From NCBI GenBank assembly GCA_003216275.1, contig QCJC01000002.1, forward strand, positions 124,001 through 188,000: a DNA stretch of 64,000 bases, read 5' to 3'. The translations under genes and the position numbers were made by a program. The stretch is from Prochlorococcus sp. AG-402-P18. GTDB lineage: Bacteria; Cyanobacteriota; Cyanobacteriia; PCC-6307; Cyanobiaceae. This document shows, piece by piece, positions 16,935 to 26,131 of the stretch. Position 1 is the first letter of the stretch, and each line of letters starts with the position of its first letter. The notes under the pieces are model-generated. The model made no database searches. It had not been told where the DNA came from and saw only the letters and a program-made list of their open reading frames with translations.

Positions 16935-17667
16935 TTGTTGTTCCACCAGGTGAGGCAACCATATCTTTCAATTCTGCAGGATGTAAACTTTTTTCACGTA
17001 AAAGCGACGCAGTACCTGAAAGAGTTTTATGAGCTAATTTATTTGATAAATTACGTGGTAATCCTGCAGCGACAGCGCCATCAGCCATTGCTTCTAAAAC
17101 CAAAGCTATATATGCAGGTCCTGAAGAAGTTAAAGCTAAAAAGGAATCTAGCTGTCGCTCTTTTAACTGAAAGATTTCACTTATTGATTCAAAAACCTTT
17201 CTGACTTCACTCTTCTGATCAGAAGTTATATCATCACCCCATGCTAAACCAGTAAGACCTTCCCTAACCATTGTGGGTGTATTTGGGACAGCTCTAACAC
17301 ATGTATGTTTCGGAAAAGCCTCCTGAAGACTTTTCAATGTTATTCCAGCTAAAACAGAAATCAATAGAGGCTTTGGAGACTTATCATTAGATTTAAATCG
17401 AGAAGCAGATTCTTTGATTTCCCAAAATTGTTGGGGCTTAATAGCTAACAATATTAGAGGCGCTTCCCAAACTTTTACTGATAATTTATCATCACTTGAT
17501 ACGACTTTTATACCGCTTGGAAGGTCGCCTAATGCCGACGGAATACTTGATGTATTTCCAACGACTCCAAAAACATTGGAAGGTTCATATTCACCACTTT
17601 CCAAAAGAGGTGAAACAATAGCTCTAGCCATTCGGCCAAGACCAATTATACCAATAGACTTTTCCAA
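16825..17667 (-). CDS. proC: Pyrroline-5-carboxylate reductase
   Basis: A 280-residue ProC, performing the NAD(P)H-dependent last step of proline synthesis. The Rossmann motif IGIIGLGRMARAIV is at residues 5-18. AVPNTPTMVREGLTGLAWG and the signature LTSSGPAYIALVLEAMADGA are intact, and the C-terminal HPAELKDMVASPGGTTISAL helix-loop is present. Length is standard. The start is 13 bases after the sepF stop, so it is the last gene of the der-ecfT-pipX-pipY-sepF-proC string. Its final 36 codons are overlapped on the other strand by the glycosyltransferase gene. Confidence 0.95.
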   Translation of the reverse strand: MEKSIGIIGLGRMARAIVSPLLESGEYEPSNVFGVVGNTSSIPSALGDLPSGIKVVSSDDKLSVKVWEAPLILLAIKPQQFWEIKESASRFKSNDKSPKPLLISVLAGITLKSLQEAFPKHTCVRAVPNTPTMVREGLTGLAWGDDITSDQKSEVRKVFESISEIFQLKERQLDSFLALTSSGPAYIALVLEAMADGAVAAGLPRNLSNKLAHKTLSGTASLLREKSLHPAELKDMVASPGGTTISALRHLELAGLRSALIEAVVLAAQKSRQLSEEGSS

Positions 17668-17680
17668 GCTATTTAATCTT

Positions 17681-18256
17681 TTACAGTGCTGTAGGTATTG
17701 TCTCCCCCCATGCAGGTTCTGGTGCAGGAATGGATTCCTTGGAAATCAAGTCTGATCCTTTATTAGGCATGCTTGAAGGAGATGCTTCTTCTTGAAAAGA
17801 GTTAGTTACAGTTACACAAGAAGGAGCAAATAGGAAAATACTTTCTCCAACTCTTTCTTGATGTCCATCAATAGCAAAAGTTCCACCAGCAACAAAATCA
17901 ACTGCTCTTTGTGCCTGATCTGGTTCCATCATCGTGAGGTTTAAAATTACTGTTTTACGCTCACGCAAAGCCTGGATCACTCTTGGCATTTCATCAAAAC
18001 TACGTGGCTCCATCAAACTAACCTCGGAAGCAGCTGATGAGATACCAGGCATACCAATGACATTTGAGGGATTAAAACCACTACGGCCATCAAAAGGATT
18101 TGCTTGAGATAAAGTTGTCATTTCTCTATTTCCTTCTTTATTCGTTCTGTTGAAATTCTCAAAGTCATCGCTTGTTTCGTAATCGAGCTCATCAAAATCA
18201 CTATCTAAAAAGTCATCACCAGCGACGACAGCACGAAGACGGGAAATAAGCGACAC
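17681..18256 (-). CDS. sepF: Cell division protein SepF
   Basis: A 191-residue SepF (Cdv2 in cyanobacteria), which bundles FtsZ and ties the Z-ring to the membrane. The N-terminal amphipathic helix [16 protein letters not shown] is the membrane-binding element. An acidic, disordered stretch follows to about residue 80. The C-terminal domain is typical: [40 protein letters not shown] and [14 protein letters not shown]. It sits between pipY and proC on the minus strand, as often seen in bacteria where sepF neighbours the yggS/pipY gene. Confidence 0.93.
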   Translation of the reverse strand: MSLISRLRAVVAGDDFLDSDFDELDYETSDDFENFNRTNKEGNREMTTLSQANPFDGRSGFNPSNVIGMPGISSAASEVSLMEPRSFDEMPRVIQALRERKTVILNLTMMEPDQAQRAVDFVAGGTFAIDGHQERVGESIFLFAPSCVTVTNSFQEEASPSSMPNKGSDLISKESIPAPEPAWGETIPTAL

Positions 18257-18408
18257 CAGTTAATCCTCTCGGGATGATTAGTTAATAAAGTTGGGTAAAC
18301 CAACGAAAGATACATCTTCAACAACATGAAGAATGAACCTATACTTAGATAACGCTACTTATGTTATGGGGCAAGCTTTTTTATTAGTTTTTTCATATCT
18401 CTAACGAT

Positions 18409-19053
18409 TTAATTAAGTCTAAGGTTCCCAAACAAAAGAGAACCTAAACGTATCCATGTAGCGCCTTCTTCTATAGCTTCTTTCCAATCATCACTCATTC
18501 CCATTGAGCAATCCTTTAACCCCAAATGATTTGCAAGATTTCTGCACTCGCAAAACAAATCTTTTCTTTGATTTAAATCAAGCGTTATAGGCGGGATGGC
18601 CATTAAACCAGTTAAATGAATATTTTTTAAAGAAATTATTTTAGACCAATTATTTAAAAGATCTTGTTTTAGAAAACCTCCCTTTGAGGGATCTTCTTTA
18701 AATTTAACTTGTATGAATATACTCAGAACTTTATTTTCTTCTTGAGAAATTCTAGAAATTCTTTCTAATAAGGACACTGAATCTACCGAATGAATAAAAT
18801 CAAATGCTTTAATCACACCACGGACTTTATTTTTCTGTAATTTACCTACAAAATGCCATCGAAGTTGATCTAGATCCTTAAGATTATTCTTTTTTGGAAT
18901 AGCCTCTTGTAAACGACTTTCTCCAAAATCCAACTGACCATGATTTGCTAAATTACGGATTGATTGCGGTGAATGCCCTTTACTTACAGCAAGCAAGTTT
19001 ACCCCTGAAGGTAAACAATCCATTATTTCATTGATTCGAGCAATCTCTGTCAA
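18409..19053 (-). CDS. pipY: PLP-binding protein PipY (YggS/PROSC family)
   Basis: A 214-residue member of the YggS/PLPBP family, which binds PLP without a known catalytic reaction and keeps B6 and amino acid pools balanced. The PLP lysine is K25 in LLAVSKGHSP; FGESRLQEA and WHFVGKLQKNK are conserved, and the C-terminal MGMSDDWKEAIEEGATWIRL holds the phosphate site. It starts 7 bases after pipX, the classic cyanobacterial pipX-pipY pair. sepF is next on the strand after a gap of about 150 bases, which may carry its own promoter. Confidence 0.93.
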   Translation of the reverse strand: MTEIARINEIMDCLPSGVNLLAVSKGHSPQSIRNLANHGQLDFGESRLQEAIPKKNNLKDLDQLRWHFVGKLQKNKVRGVIKAFDFIHSVDSVSLLERISRISQEENKVLSIFIQVKFKEDPSKGGFLKQDLLNNWSKIISLKNIHLTGLMAIPPITLDLNQRKDLFCECRNLANHLGLKDCSMGMSDDWKEAIEEGATWIRLGSLLFGNLRLN

Positions 19054-19060
19054 GGTCTAA

Positions 19061-19327
19061 TTAAATAAAAGTCTGATTAAATAATTCCTGCCAAAGAGAA
19101 AGATCGTTCGACTTTTCTCGCCTACATTTGGACAAATTCATCTCAGCATAATGCCTTGCATCCATATATGGAATCACTTCAAATCCAGCTCCTCTTGGCT
19201 GCAAGGTAACCAAAAAAAATATTTTCTGTGCATATAAAGTTGCATATACATCTCTACCATTACTTGCAGGTGAAACTAGATATAGCATTCCAAAAGTCGG
19301 ATGGTTTAGATAACGTTCTGCGTTCAA
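19061..19327 (-). CDS. pipX: PII-interacting protein X
   Basis: An 88-residue PipX. It shuttles between the PII signal protein and the transcription activator NtcA: when 2-oxoglutarate is high it binds and stabilises active NtcA, when energy and nitrogen are plentiful PII sequesters it. The N-terminal Tudor-like domain is clear (MNAERYLNHPTFGMLYLVSP; then ATLYAQKIFFLVT and YMDARHYAEMNL) and the C-terminal two helices complete the usual length. It lies between ecfT (16-base gap) and pipY (7-base gap), forming the expected operon. It is relevant to the NtcA-like sites noted elsewhere in this window. Confidence 0.96.
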   Translation of the reverse strand: MNAERYLNHPTFGMLYLVSPASNGRDVYATLYAQKIFFLVTLQPRGAGFEVIPYMDARHYAEMNLSKCRREKSNDLSLWQELFNQTFI

Positions 19328-19343
19328 CTCTTAATTCTTTTAA

Positions 19344-20258
19344 TTAAGAAGTACCATACATACAACGAAGGACAATAGCCATCAAAAGCAAAAAAATCGA
19401 ACCTATATTAAGCCACAAATATCTAGAATCAATAACAATAGAAGGTCGAAGTTTCTCTGAAGATAGCCAAATACCTTCCTTTAGCATCAAAGAATCAGCC
19501 CCCTGCTCTGCTCTAAGCAAAATATTTGATAAAAGTCTTTCACCAAAAGAGACAAATAAACTAACCGTCGTTTTAAATCCTAGTTTTCTAAAATCAATTG
19601 CTCTTACTCCAATAGCTCGAAATAGGTTTTGCAGTTCCTCTTGAACCAATGGTAAAAATCTTAGTGCCAAAAGAAGTTGAAAGGATAATTTATCTAATGG
19701 AATTCCTAATAGAGTCAGAGGGTAGAAAAAATACCTTATCGCCCAAACCAGATCCTCTGGCGGAGTTGTGATTAACATTAAATTCACACTATGAATAACG
19801 GTAAAAATTAGACTAGAAGTTTTAATCCCCAACTCTGCAGAACGACGATCTACAATTAAAGGGCCTAAAGATATCCCTCCCAGGTTAAAGGAGCCCACTC
19901 TGAAAATCTCCCAAGATGGTGTATTGAGTAATGCCCCGGGTATTTCATTAGGTCCTCTGATAGTCAATTCACTTGCTATTTCACTCGCAGGCAACACAAT
20001 CGACAAACATCCAATCAATAAGGAGAGTAAAAACAAAAATCCTACCGACCTCCCCCAAATACGTAGAGGCAGAAAACTGCAAAATGTAATCACAAAAAGA
20101 AGAGCTACTGTCGAAATTCTCCAGATTGAATTAGCCAGAATGGGACTTAACAAAAACAAAAGGATCCAAGAGAGTTTAATTCGTGGGTCAATCACCCTAA
20201 GCCAGCTATCTTTACCAGAGACATATTGACCAATTGGAATGTTTTGTAGCCAATCCAT
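19344..20258 (-). CDS. ECF transporter transmembrane (T) component, CbiQ family
   Basis: A 304-residue CbiQ/EcfT-type membrane protein, the coupling subunit of energy-coupling-factor importers for vitamins or metals. It has about six hydrophobic segments (for example LSWILLFLLSPILANS and VGFLFLLSLLIGCLSIVL) and the cytoplasmic coupling region with ALRFLPLVQEEL and an RAIGVRA motif resembling the Ala-Arg-Gly signature. No A or S component lies nearby, so substrate is unknown. It starts 5 bases after the der stop, and pipX follows, so the genes are very likely co-transcribed. Confidence 0.88.
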   Translation of the reverse strand: MDWLQNIPIGQYVSGKDSWLRVIDPRIKLSWILLFLLSPILANSIWRISTVALLFVITFCSFLPLRIWGRSVGFLFLLSLLIGCLSIVLPASEIASELTIRGPNEIPGALLNTPSWEIFRVGSFNLGGISLGPLIVDRRSAELGIKTSSLIFTVIHSVNLMLITTPPEDLVWAIRYFFYPLTLLGIPLDKLSFQLLLALRFLPLVQEELQNLFRAIGVRAIDFRKLGFKTTVSLFVSFGERLLSNILLRAEQGADSLMLKEGIWLSSEKLRPSIVIDSRYLWLNIGSIFLLLMAIVLRCMYGTS

Positions 20259-20263
20259 AATTA

Positions 20264-21634
20264 CTAATTTGAGGAACCTTTTTGCTGGCGCGCTAAATCT
20301 CTTTCTAAATCACGTTGTTGCTTCCCTCTCCAAAATAATTTAATAGGTGTTCCCTCAAAACCTAAACCTTCTCTAATTTGTCGCTCAATATATCGTCTGT
20401 ACGTTTCTCCAAATAGTTTAGGGTCATTTACAAAAAGAGTAAAACTTGGAGGATTAATAGCTACCTGCGTCCCGTAATAAATACGTCCCTGTTTACCACC
20501 TCTCGTTGTTGGAGGACTTCTCCATCTCAATGCTTCTGTAAGAACTTCATTAACAACGGATGTACTTACCCTTCTTCTATTTTGATCAACCGCTAAAGAC
20601 GCTAATGCGAAAATACCTTCTACTCTTTGTCCAGTGAGAGCAGAAGTGAATATCATCTCAGCCCAATCGAGGAAATATAGTTTTGATCGAAAATCTTTTT
20701 CCATTGCCGCCATAGTATGACTATCTTTTTCAACCGCGTCCCATTTATTAATAGCTATCAAACAAGCTCTACCCTCCTGCTCAATTCTACCAGCAAGTCT
20801 TTGATCTTGTTCAGTCACACCATCCAAAGCATCTATAACTAAAACACAAACGTCGCTCCTCTCAATAGCCTTAAAACTACGATTAATCCCAAAAAACTCT
20901 GGTCCATAATTGACACTTCTTCGTCTACGTATTCCAGCAGTATCAACTAACTTCCATTCTTTACCTTGATGCTTAATTCTAGTATCAATCGTATCTCTCG
21001 TAGTTCCTCTAACAGAGCTAACTATAGCTCTGTTCTCTCCACAAATGGAATTAAGAAGACTTGACTTCCCTACATTTGGTCTTCCTATGATCGCCAATTG
21101 TATTGGAGCCTCACTTTCTTTATCTAAATCTTTCGAGGGAAATAAAGTGATGACATGATCCAATAGATCACCCGTTCCTACTCCATGAATAGCAGAAATC
21201 GGATACGGCTCACCCAGGCCAAGTTTCCAAAAATTGGCTGCCATTGCCAGGCCTTGCTCAGGAGACTCGCATTTATTAACTACAACTAATGTTTTAGTGG
21301 AATGAGGTCTTAAAAACTCTGCAATCGATTCATCAGCGGTAGTAACTCCTTCCTGTCCATCAACAATGACTAGGGCAACAACAGCTTCTTCGAGAGCAAG
21401 ATTTGCTTGCTCTCTTATTTCAGGTAAAAACTCACTATCGTCATCAAAGACCAACCCGCCAGTATCTACAACTTTAAAATCCCTATCTCTCCAAAAGCCA
21501 TCTTGATAGGATCTATCTCTAGTCACACCAGGTTCATCATGAACAATAGCTTGCCTCGTTTGACATAAACGATTCACCAACGTTGATTTGCCAACATTTG
21601 GCCGACCTATTATTGCAACTATTGGTAGCGCCAA
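20264..21634 (-). CDS. der: Ribosome biogenesis GTPase Der (EngA)
   Basis: A 456-residue double GTPase needed for 50S subunit maturation. The first G domain has GRPNVGKST at 10-18 and DTGG; the second repeats GRPNVGKSS near residue 183 with [11 protein letters not shown] and NKWD. The C-terminal KH-like domain runs from about 350, and the Lys/Arg/Gln-rich tail is typical. It is the first gene of the minus-strand cluster der-ecfT-pipX-pipY-sepF-proC. Length and all G motifs are normal. Confidence 0.97.
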   Translation of the reverse strand: MALPIVAIIGRPNVGKSTLVNRLCQTRQAIVHDEPGVTRDRSYQDGFWRDRDFKVVDTGGLVFDDDSEFLPEIREQANLALEEAVVALVIVDGQEGVTTADESIAEFLRPHSTKTLVVVNKCESPEQGLAMAANFWKLGLGEPYPISAIHGVGTGDLLDHVITLFPSKDLDKESEAPIQLAIIGRPNVGKSSLLNSICGENRAIVSSVRGTTRDTIDTRIKHQGKEWKLVDTAGIRRRRSVNYGPEFFGINRSFKAIERSDVCVLVIDALDGVTEQDQRLAGRIEQEGRACLIAINKWDAVEKDSHTMAAMEKDFRSKLYFLDWAEMIFTSALTGQRVEGIFALASLAVDQNRRRVSTSVVNEVLTEALRWRSPPTTRGGKQGRIYYGTQVAINPPSFTLFVNDPKLFGETYRRYIERQIREGLGFEGTPIKLFWRGKQQRDLERDLARQQKGSSN

Positions 21635-21729
21635 ATCGCTCTTCCTTTCATGAGATAACTTACCTTGATAAGTCTAAATTAAGATCAATTCTTCATACTA
21701 CAAGTATGAGCAAAGAGTAGGAATCCCAC

Positions 21730-21936
21730 ATGAAATTCAAAAGCAAAAATGTCCTAAAGAGACTTTCCTCAAAAAAAGAAGATAAATTAAGAACCAGGCC
21801 GTCCCTGATAATAAGCCTCCTCACAGTAATAGCTTTAATGCAAGTACCAATTTCTTTTAAAGCTTCATTAGAGATTATTTGTTTATTGTCTGATCCCAAC
21901 CGCTCAGATAAAACTTTGTTTTTTTGTGATGACTAA
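21730..21936 (+). CDS. Hypothetical protein, 68 aa
   Basis: The ORF begins MKFKSKNVLKRLSSKKEDKL, strongly basic, followed by a hydrophobic stretch PSLIISLLTVIALMQVPISF at about residues 24-43 that may be a membrane anchor or uncleaved signal, and an acidic, Cys-containing tail. TAGGAA precedes the ATG as a modest ribosome binding site. It ends 24 bases before dus on the same strand. An antisense frame of the same length exists, but the charge pattern favours this strand. No family recognised. Confidence 0.45.
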   Translation: MKFKSKNVLKRLSSKKEDKLRTRPSLIISLLTVIALMQVPISFKASLEIICLLSDPNRSDKTLFFCDD

Positions 21937-21960
21937 TACAAACTTGAACTTAAAAGAAAA

Positions 21961-22953
21961 ATGAGAATATTACCTTCAATTTTTTTACCAGGTAATGGTA
22001 CTTCCAGATCTCTTAAATGCCCAATTATTCAGTCTCCACTTGCAGGAGTAAGTGATCAAATATTCAGAAAGTTTGTTCGTAGATGGGCTCCTGAAGCTTT
22101 GCTTTTTACAGAGATGGTTAATGCAAAAAGTCTTGAGTTAGGTCATGGAGAACAAAAAGTTTTAGAGCTGTTAGAAGAAAACGGTCCTATTGGTGTTCAA
22201 CTTTTTGACCATAGACCAGATTCAATGGTTGAAGCCGCTATAAAAGCCGAGTCATCAGGGGCTTTCCTCTTGGACATAAACATGGGTTGTCCAGTTAGGA
22301 AAATTGCAACCAGAGGTGGTGGAAGTGCTTTATTAAAAGACCCAGAACTTGCTCAAGAAATAGTAAAGAAAGTTTCAAAAGCCATATCAATTCCAGTGAC
22401 AGTAAAAATAAGACTGGGATGGTGTGAAGACAGCAGTGAACCAGTTCCTTTTGCTCTAGGTCTACAGGATGCTGGAGCTCAACTAATAACTGTTCATGGA
22501 AGGACTAAAAAGCAAGGTTTCGCAGGAATTTCAAACTGGGAGGCGATTGCAAAAATCAAAAAATCATTGGATATACCAGTTATTGCAAATGGTGATATAA
22601 AAGACTCAAAAGATGCAATTAAATGTCTTGAAATCACTAATGCCGATGGGATAATGGTTGGTCGAGCAAGTATGGGAGCTCCATGGCTGGTAGGGCAAAT
22701 CGATCAAGAAATAAAAAATCAAAAAGCTTTTAAAACACCTGATGCAAAGATGAAAATAAGCTTGACTTTGGAACACCTCAAATTACTTCTTCAGGAAAAA
22801 GGTGATCACGGGCTATTCATCGCTCGAAAACACATGAACTGGACCTGTAGAGGTTTTGAGGGAGACGCTTCACTTAGGCATAAGTTAGTTCGGGCAAGTA
22901 TTCCAAGTGATGCAGTAAAACTTCTTGAAGAAGAACTTTTAAAATTAAATTAA
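21961..22953 (+). CDS. dus: tRNA-dihydrouridine synthase
   Basis: A 330-residue flavoenzyme of the Dus family that reduces uridines in the D-loop of tRNA with NADPH. The flavin-binding start is SPLAGVSDQIFRKFVRR (about 25-41). The catalytic cysteine C110 is in LDINMGCPVRKIATRGGGSA, then VTVKIRLGW, the HGRTKKQGFAG histidine-arginine motif, IANGDIKD and the ADGIMVGRASMGAPW phosphate-binding loop. The length is that of DusB-like enzymes. It converges with cobI, whose stop lies 5 bases beyond. Confidence 0.95.
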   Translation: MRILPSIFLPGNGTSRSLKCPIIQSPLAGVSDQIFRKFVRRWAPEALLFTEMVNAKSLELGHGEQKVLELLEENGPIGVQLFDHRPDSMVEAAIKAESSGAFLLDINMGCPVRKIATRGGGSALLKDPELAQEIVKKVSKAISIPVTVKIRLGWCEDSSEPVPFALGLQDAGAQLITVHGRTKKQGFAGISNWEAIAKIKKSLDIPVIANGDIKDSKDAIKCLEITNADGIMVGRASMGAPWLVGQIDQEIKNQKAFKTPDAKMKISLTLEHLKLLLQEKGDHGLFIARKHMNWTCRGFEGDASLRHKLVRASIPSDAVKLLEEELLKLN

Positions 22954-22958
22954 TTAAC

Positions 22959-23687
22959 TTAGGGAGCGACGGAAGGCCATCTTTGTCGAATTAAGAGCAA
23001 AGAGAAATATGGACTACTGCCCGATGGAAAAGTTTTCGCTTTAACAATTTGTTCATTGGCAAAACCTACTCTTTCTGCGAACACCGCGCTTTCTAAAAGT
23101 TCAAGTTCTTGAAGCAATTGTCTAACCCATTTCCACTTACTGCCTAGTTTTAACAACACCACTACTCTTCTTTTAGAAACTGCTTCAGATAAAATATTTT
23201 TAAGAACTAAAAATGATTCTGGAACTGATAAGACAAGCAATTGCTCTTCTTGAAAAGCAAGTGGCAGTTTACTTTTCGCAGCAGCAGCCGAGTAAGATGT
23301 AACTCCAGGAATTAATTTAACAATACAGCCTGGATGATTTTTTCCTATCTCCATATTCACATAAGAGCCTGTCGAAAATAATGAGATATCTCCTTGAGCA
23401 ATAAAAACAACTTTTTCCCCCTTCTCAACCATTTTCATTAATTCATTCCCCGCATTTCTCCAAGCTTTTTTCAAAGTATTCTCATCATCAACCATAGGAA
23501 AATATAAGGGTAATGTTCTTTTATCTTTAGTAATCCATCTAGAAGCTATTTTTTTTGCAAGACTATCTCCCTCTTCTTTAGCAAATGGGTAAGAGACAAC
23601 AGTTGACTCTTTGATAGCGTTTACTGCTGCTAATGTTAATAAAGAAGGATCTCCTGGACCTACACCAGCAATAGTTAAAAACTTCAT
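22959..23687 (-). CDS. cobI: Precorrin-2 C20-methyltransferase
   Basis: A 242-residue SAM-dependent uroporphyrin/corrin methyltransferase (TP-methylase fold), acting at C20 of precorrin-2 in cobalamin synthesis. The SAM and substrate motif TIAGVGPGDPSLLTLAA is at the N terminus (residues 5-21). VVFIAQGDISLFSTGSYV and LIPGVTSYSAAAAKSKLPL are characteristic of CobI/CbiL. Prochlorococcus makes pseudocobalamin, so a complete corrin pathway is expected elsewhere. It forms a minus-strand group with miaE and aroQ, with a gap of about 36 bases before it. Confidence 0.92.
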   Translation of the reverse strand: MKFLTIAGVGPGDPSLLTLAAVNAIKESTVVSYPFAKEEGDSLAKKIASRWITKDKRTLPLYFPMVDDENTLKKAWRNAGNELMKMVEKGEKVVFIAQGDISLFSTGSYVNMEIGKNHPGCIVKLIPGVTSYSAAAAKSKLPLAFQEEQLLVLSVPESFLVLKNILSEAVSKRRVVVLLKLGSKWKWVRQLLQELELLESAVFAERVGFANEQIVKAKTFPSGSSPYFSLLLIRQRWPSVAP

Positions 23688-23723
23688 TTTATTTAGTCTT
23701 TATTTTCAACTTTTAAATAAAGC

Positions 23724-24338
23724 TCAACTATGCATTCTTGGCTCATGATGCATCTCAACTAAAGCATCAGATTCAACTTTTGCTAATTGTTTTATTCTGG
23801 TCAAAACAATACTCCTATCAAAACGTTCATAAGCCAACTTGCCATAAATACCAAAATGTCTTGCTTCACTTTTTAATAAATAAGCATACAGCTCTCGAAG
23901 CTCATGATCAGGAGAATGCAAAGATAACAACAACATTCTTTCATAACTTCTTGCCTCAATAAAACCTGCCACAAGAAAGCTATCCAACATTCTTGATGGT
24001 TCCTCTTTTCTAATGTTTTTAGCTAAAACTGAACCATAGGGAGGTGGAGCTAATTTTTGAAGTTTTCCGCCTCTTGTTTGCAAAATAGATAAGACTTTTT
24101 CGAAATGTTCAAGTTCCTCTCTTGCCAATGGGCTCAAAACTTCTGACAAACCAGGTTCACTGTCATACCGAAACATTAATTGAATCGCTACCCCAGCAGC
24201 TTTACGTTCACAATGTGCATGATCCAAAAGTATTTCGACTGGATTAGAAATCGCAAGCTTTAACCAATCTTGACTAGTCTTATTAATTAACCAACTAATC
24301 TTTGGATGCTCTTTATCTCTCCGCTGATAATGATTCAT
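23724..24338 (-). CDS. miaE: tRNA-(ms2io6A)-hydroxylase-like diiron protein
   Basis: A 204-residue MiaE-family ferritin-like diiron monooxygenase, which hydroxylates the isopentenyl side chain of ms2i6A at position 37 of tRNA in enterobacteria. Metal ligands are visible in [15 protein letters not shown] (about 41-55), [10 protein letters not shown] (about 84-93), [11 protein letters not shown] and [10 protein letters not shown]. Its start overlaps the aroQ stop by four bases, so the two are coupled. Substrate identity in cyanobacteria is inferred. Confidence 0.9.
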   Translation of the reverse strand: MNHYQRRDKEHPKISWLINKTSQDWLKLAISNPVEILLDHAHCERKAAGVAIQLMFRYDSEPGLSEVLSPLAREELEHFEKVLSILQTRGGKLQKLAPPPYGSVLAKNIRKEEPSRMLDSFLVAGFIEARSYERMLLLSLHSPDHELRELYAYLLKSEARHFGIYGKLAYERFDRSIVLTRIKQLAKVESDALVEMHHEPRMHS

Positions 24339-24778
24339 TCGTTTTTGCGCTTTAAATAACTAACTAAACCCTTCAAGGCAAGTTGATAACTAATAGGGCC
24401 AAAGCCACAGACTAAACCTAATGCTTTATCTGCAAGAAATGATTTATGGCGAAATTCTTCCCTTGTATAAATATTACTTAAATGAACTTCTACATAAGGA
24501 ATTGCAACTCCTAATAAAGCATCTCTAAGTGCAATCGATGTATGAGTATAGGCTCCTGCATTAATTAATATTCCATCAGTTGAGCCAACAGATTTTTGAA
24601 TACAGTCAATTAGTTCGCCTTCTGAATTACTTTGGAAATACTTTAGATTTGCATCAAGATTTCCAGCCAAAATCAATAGTTCTTTTTGAATCTCATCTAA
24701 TGTTTGTGTCCCATATATAGATGGCTCCCTTTGACCAACAAGATTAAGATTAGGTCCATTTATCAATAATAGATTCAT
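24335..24778 (-). CDS. aroQ: 3-dehydroquinate dehydratase, type II
   Basis: A 147-residue type II dehydroquinase of the shikimate pathway. [17 protein letters not shown] includes the active-site Tyr and Arg, [14 protein letters not shown] holds the substrate-binding loop, and [20 protein letters not shown] contains the catalytic His region. I start it at the ATG at 24778 ([12 protein letters not shown]), the family norm; an ATG at 24817 would add 13 unrelated residues. miaE overlaps its stop by four bases and cobI follows, so this is the head of a three-gene minus-strand operon. Confidence 0.95.
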   Translation of the reverse strand: MNLLLINGPNLNLVGQREPSIYGTQTLDEIQKELLILAGNLDANLKYFQSNSEGELIDCIQKSVGSTDGILINAGAYTHTSIALRDALLGVAIPYVEVHLSNIYTREEFRHKSFLADKALGLVCGFGPISYQLALKGLVSYLKRKNE

Positions 24779-24886
24779 ATGCCTAACGAATTGAGCATCT
24801 TTAGAGATCCTATCCATTCCATCATAAAAGCACCAACAAATTCGAGAAAAAAGGCACCCTTTACTGTTAATCTCATTCAGTGGATC

Positions 24887-24968
24887 GGGTCGGTGCCCGA
24901 GTGGTTAATGGGGGCGGACTGTAAATCCGCTGGCTACGCCTACGTTGGTTCAAATCCAACCCGGCCCA
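24887..24968 (+). tRNA. tRNA-Tyr (GTA)
   Basis: An 82-base type II tRNA with a long variable arm. The acceptor arms GGGTCGG and CCGGCCC pair with one G-T, the anticodon loop CTGTAAAT gives anticodon GTA, and the T loop is GGTTCAAATCC. The discriminator is A and CCA is not encoded. It is the only class II tRNA with this anticodon and therefore Tyr. tRNA-Thr follows 11 bases later on the same strand. Confidence 0.96.
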
Positions 24969-24979
24969 TCTTTCCACAA

Positions 24980-25051
<72 letters not shown>

Positions 25052-25107
25052 TCGTCGGAAGCTTAACCAGGGCAAGCGATCTGAGGCACTAGGATCGCAA
25101 ATCTTTG

Positions 25108-25140
25108 AAAGTGGACGTCCAATTTTGGGTCCACTTTTGT
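25108..25140 (+). terminator. Terminator after the tRNA pair
   Basis: AAAGTGGAC at 25108-25116 pairs with GTCCACTTT at 25129-25137, followed by TGTTGTTTTT. It is about 57 bases after tRNA-Thr and probably ends the tRNA transcript before the integrase fragment. Confidence 0.65.
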
Positions 25141-25191
25141 TGTTTTTAGACCATTTTTGCTTGATGCATCTGACCTGATGCAACTCAAAAA

Positions 25192-25302
25192 ATGGCAACG
25201 ATTAGAAGAAGCGGAAGTGGCTGGCAAGCACTGATTCGAAAGAAGCTGAGTTATTTCTATCTTCCAGACCAAGTCATTCAACTCAACCGAATTAAATATT
25301 AG
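25192..25302 (+). pseudogene. Tyrosine integrase N-terminal fragment
   Basis: The 36-codon frame reads MATIRRSGSGWQALIRKK, the typical start of the arm-type DNA-binding domain of phage and island tyrosine recombinases, then diverges and stops. A +1 frame past codon 18 reads FQTKSFNSTE, resembling the next part of that domain, so a frameshift may have truncated the gene. No core-binding or catalytic domain (R..HxxR..Y) follows. It lies 140 bases downstream of tRNA-Thr, the usual location of an integrase gene beside its attachment site, so this appears to be the scar of an integrated element. Confidence 0.6.
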
Positions 25303-25570
25303 ATTGCTCAAGCAAAAGGCAAAAAGAAAAGCAATACATCAGTACGAATTGAATCTTGCTTCTAAATGCAGCACTAGTTCCTCCAGCCTAAATAGCCACT
25401 TAGCCAGAAAAAAAAGAGCAAAAGAAAAGATTGCACTCAGCACAAATCAACTCAATGATTAAATAAACTTTTCTTATACGAAATATCAATTCTCATAATC
25501 AAATGCCGTGAGTAAAAACCCACAGTATTGCTAATTGTTCTTTATATTTGCTTCATATTTCATTTTTACC

Positions 25571-25678
25571 ATGACTCCTGAAGCAGAAAAGTTTAATGGC
25601 TGGGCTGCAATGCTCGGTTTCGTTGCAGCCTTTGGTGCCTATGCGACTACAGGTCAAATCATTCCTGGAATTTTCTAG
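25571..25678 (+). CDS. hli: High-light-inducible protein (short Hli)
   Basis: A 35-residue single-helix chlorophyll-binding-type protein. The motif EKFNGWAAMLGFVAAFGAYA carries the ExxNGxxAMxG pattern (Glu and Asn as chlorophyll ligands) shared with the light-harvesting superfamily. Family members bind chlorophyll and carotenoid at thylakoids and protect against excess light. Here the usual Arg after NG is Trp. An intrinsic terminator follows about 70 bases after the stop, so it is monocistronic. Hli genes in Prochlorococcus are often found in islands and cyanophage, consistent with the integrase scar 270 bases upstream. Confidence 0.88.
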   Translation: MTPEAEKFNGWAAMLGFVAAFGAYATTGQIIPGIF

Positions 25679-25748
25679 GTGGAGCTCAATCCATTTAAAC
25701 CCTATCACCAATTTTTTCTAAACCTTTTCAAAAAACCTAATAAAAGTT

Positions 25749-25779
25749 CTTAACGGTCTGGTTAAGGGCTTTTTTTTTG
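25749..25779 (+). terminator. Intrinsic terminator after hli
   Basis: CTTAAC at 25749-25754 pairs with GTTAAG at 25761-25766; a GGC and a run of nine T follow. It lies about 70 bases past the hli stop on the same strand. Confidence 0.75.
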
Positions 25780-26131
25780 ACATTTTTCAAACGAACTAAA
25801 ATTATCTAGAAGGCCTACTTCTCATTCCCATCAGCAATGTGGTTCTGATTAGTAATATCCATACAAACTAATCCTTATTATTAATTAACATGGATATTTT
25901 AAACTTGATAAAAAATATTTTTCTTAATTTCTAAGCACTATTAATTATTTTTACCCCTATTAAAAAACTCATGCTTTTTCCCACCATTGGATTAGCGTAC
26001 CAAGAAGTGAATATGGAGAGCAGTTATGGGACAAGAACAGTACTCAATTAAATCAAGATAATTCAATAAGGGTACGCAGCAAATTCATCCCTAAAAGCAC
26101 TACTGAAATTACTCAGAAAATCCTATATACA
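25780..26131. other. Intergenic, no supported gene
   Basis: AT-rich spacer between the hli terminator and the hypothetical ORF at 26132. I see only frames of about a dozen codons and no tRNA or terminator. It may contain promoter sequences for the downstream genes. Confidence 0.35.

Noticed and set aside
21693-21899. 68-codon minus-strand frame opposite the small plus-strand ORF at 21730
   Set aside because: The plus-strand product has a more protein-like charge and membrane pattern and a better ribosome binding site; only one can be real.
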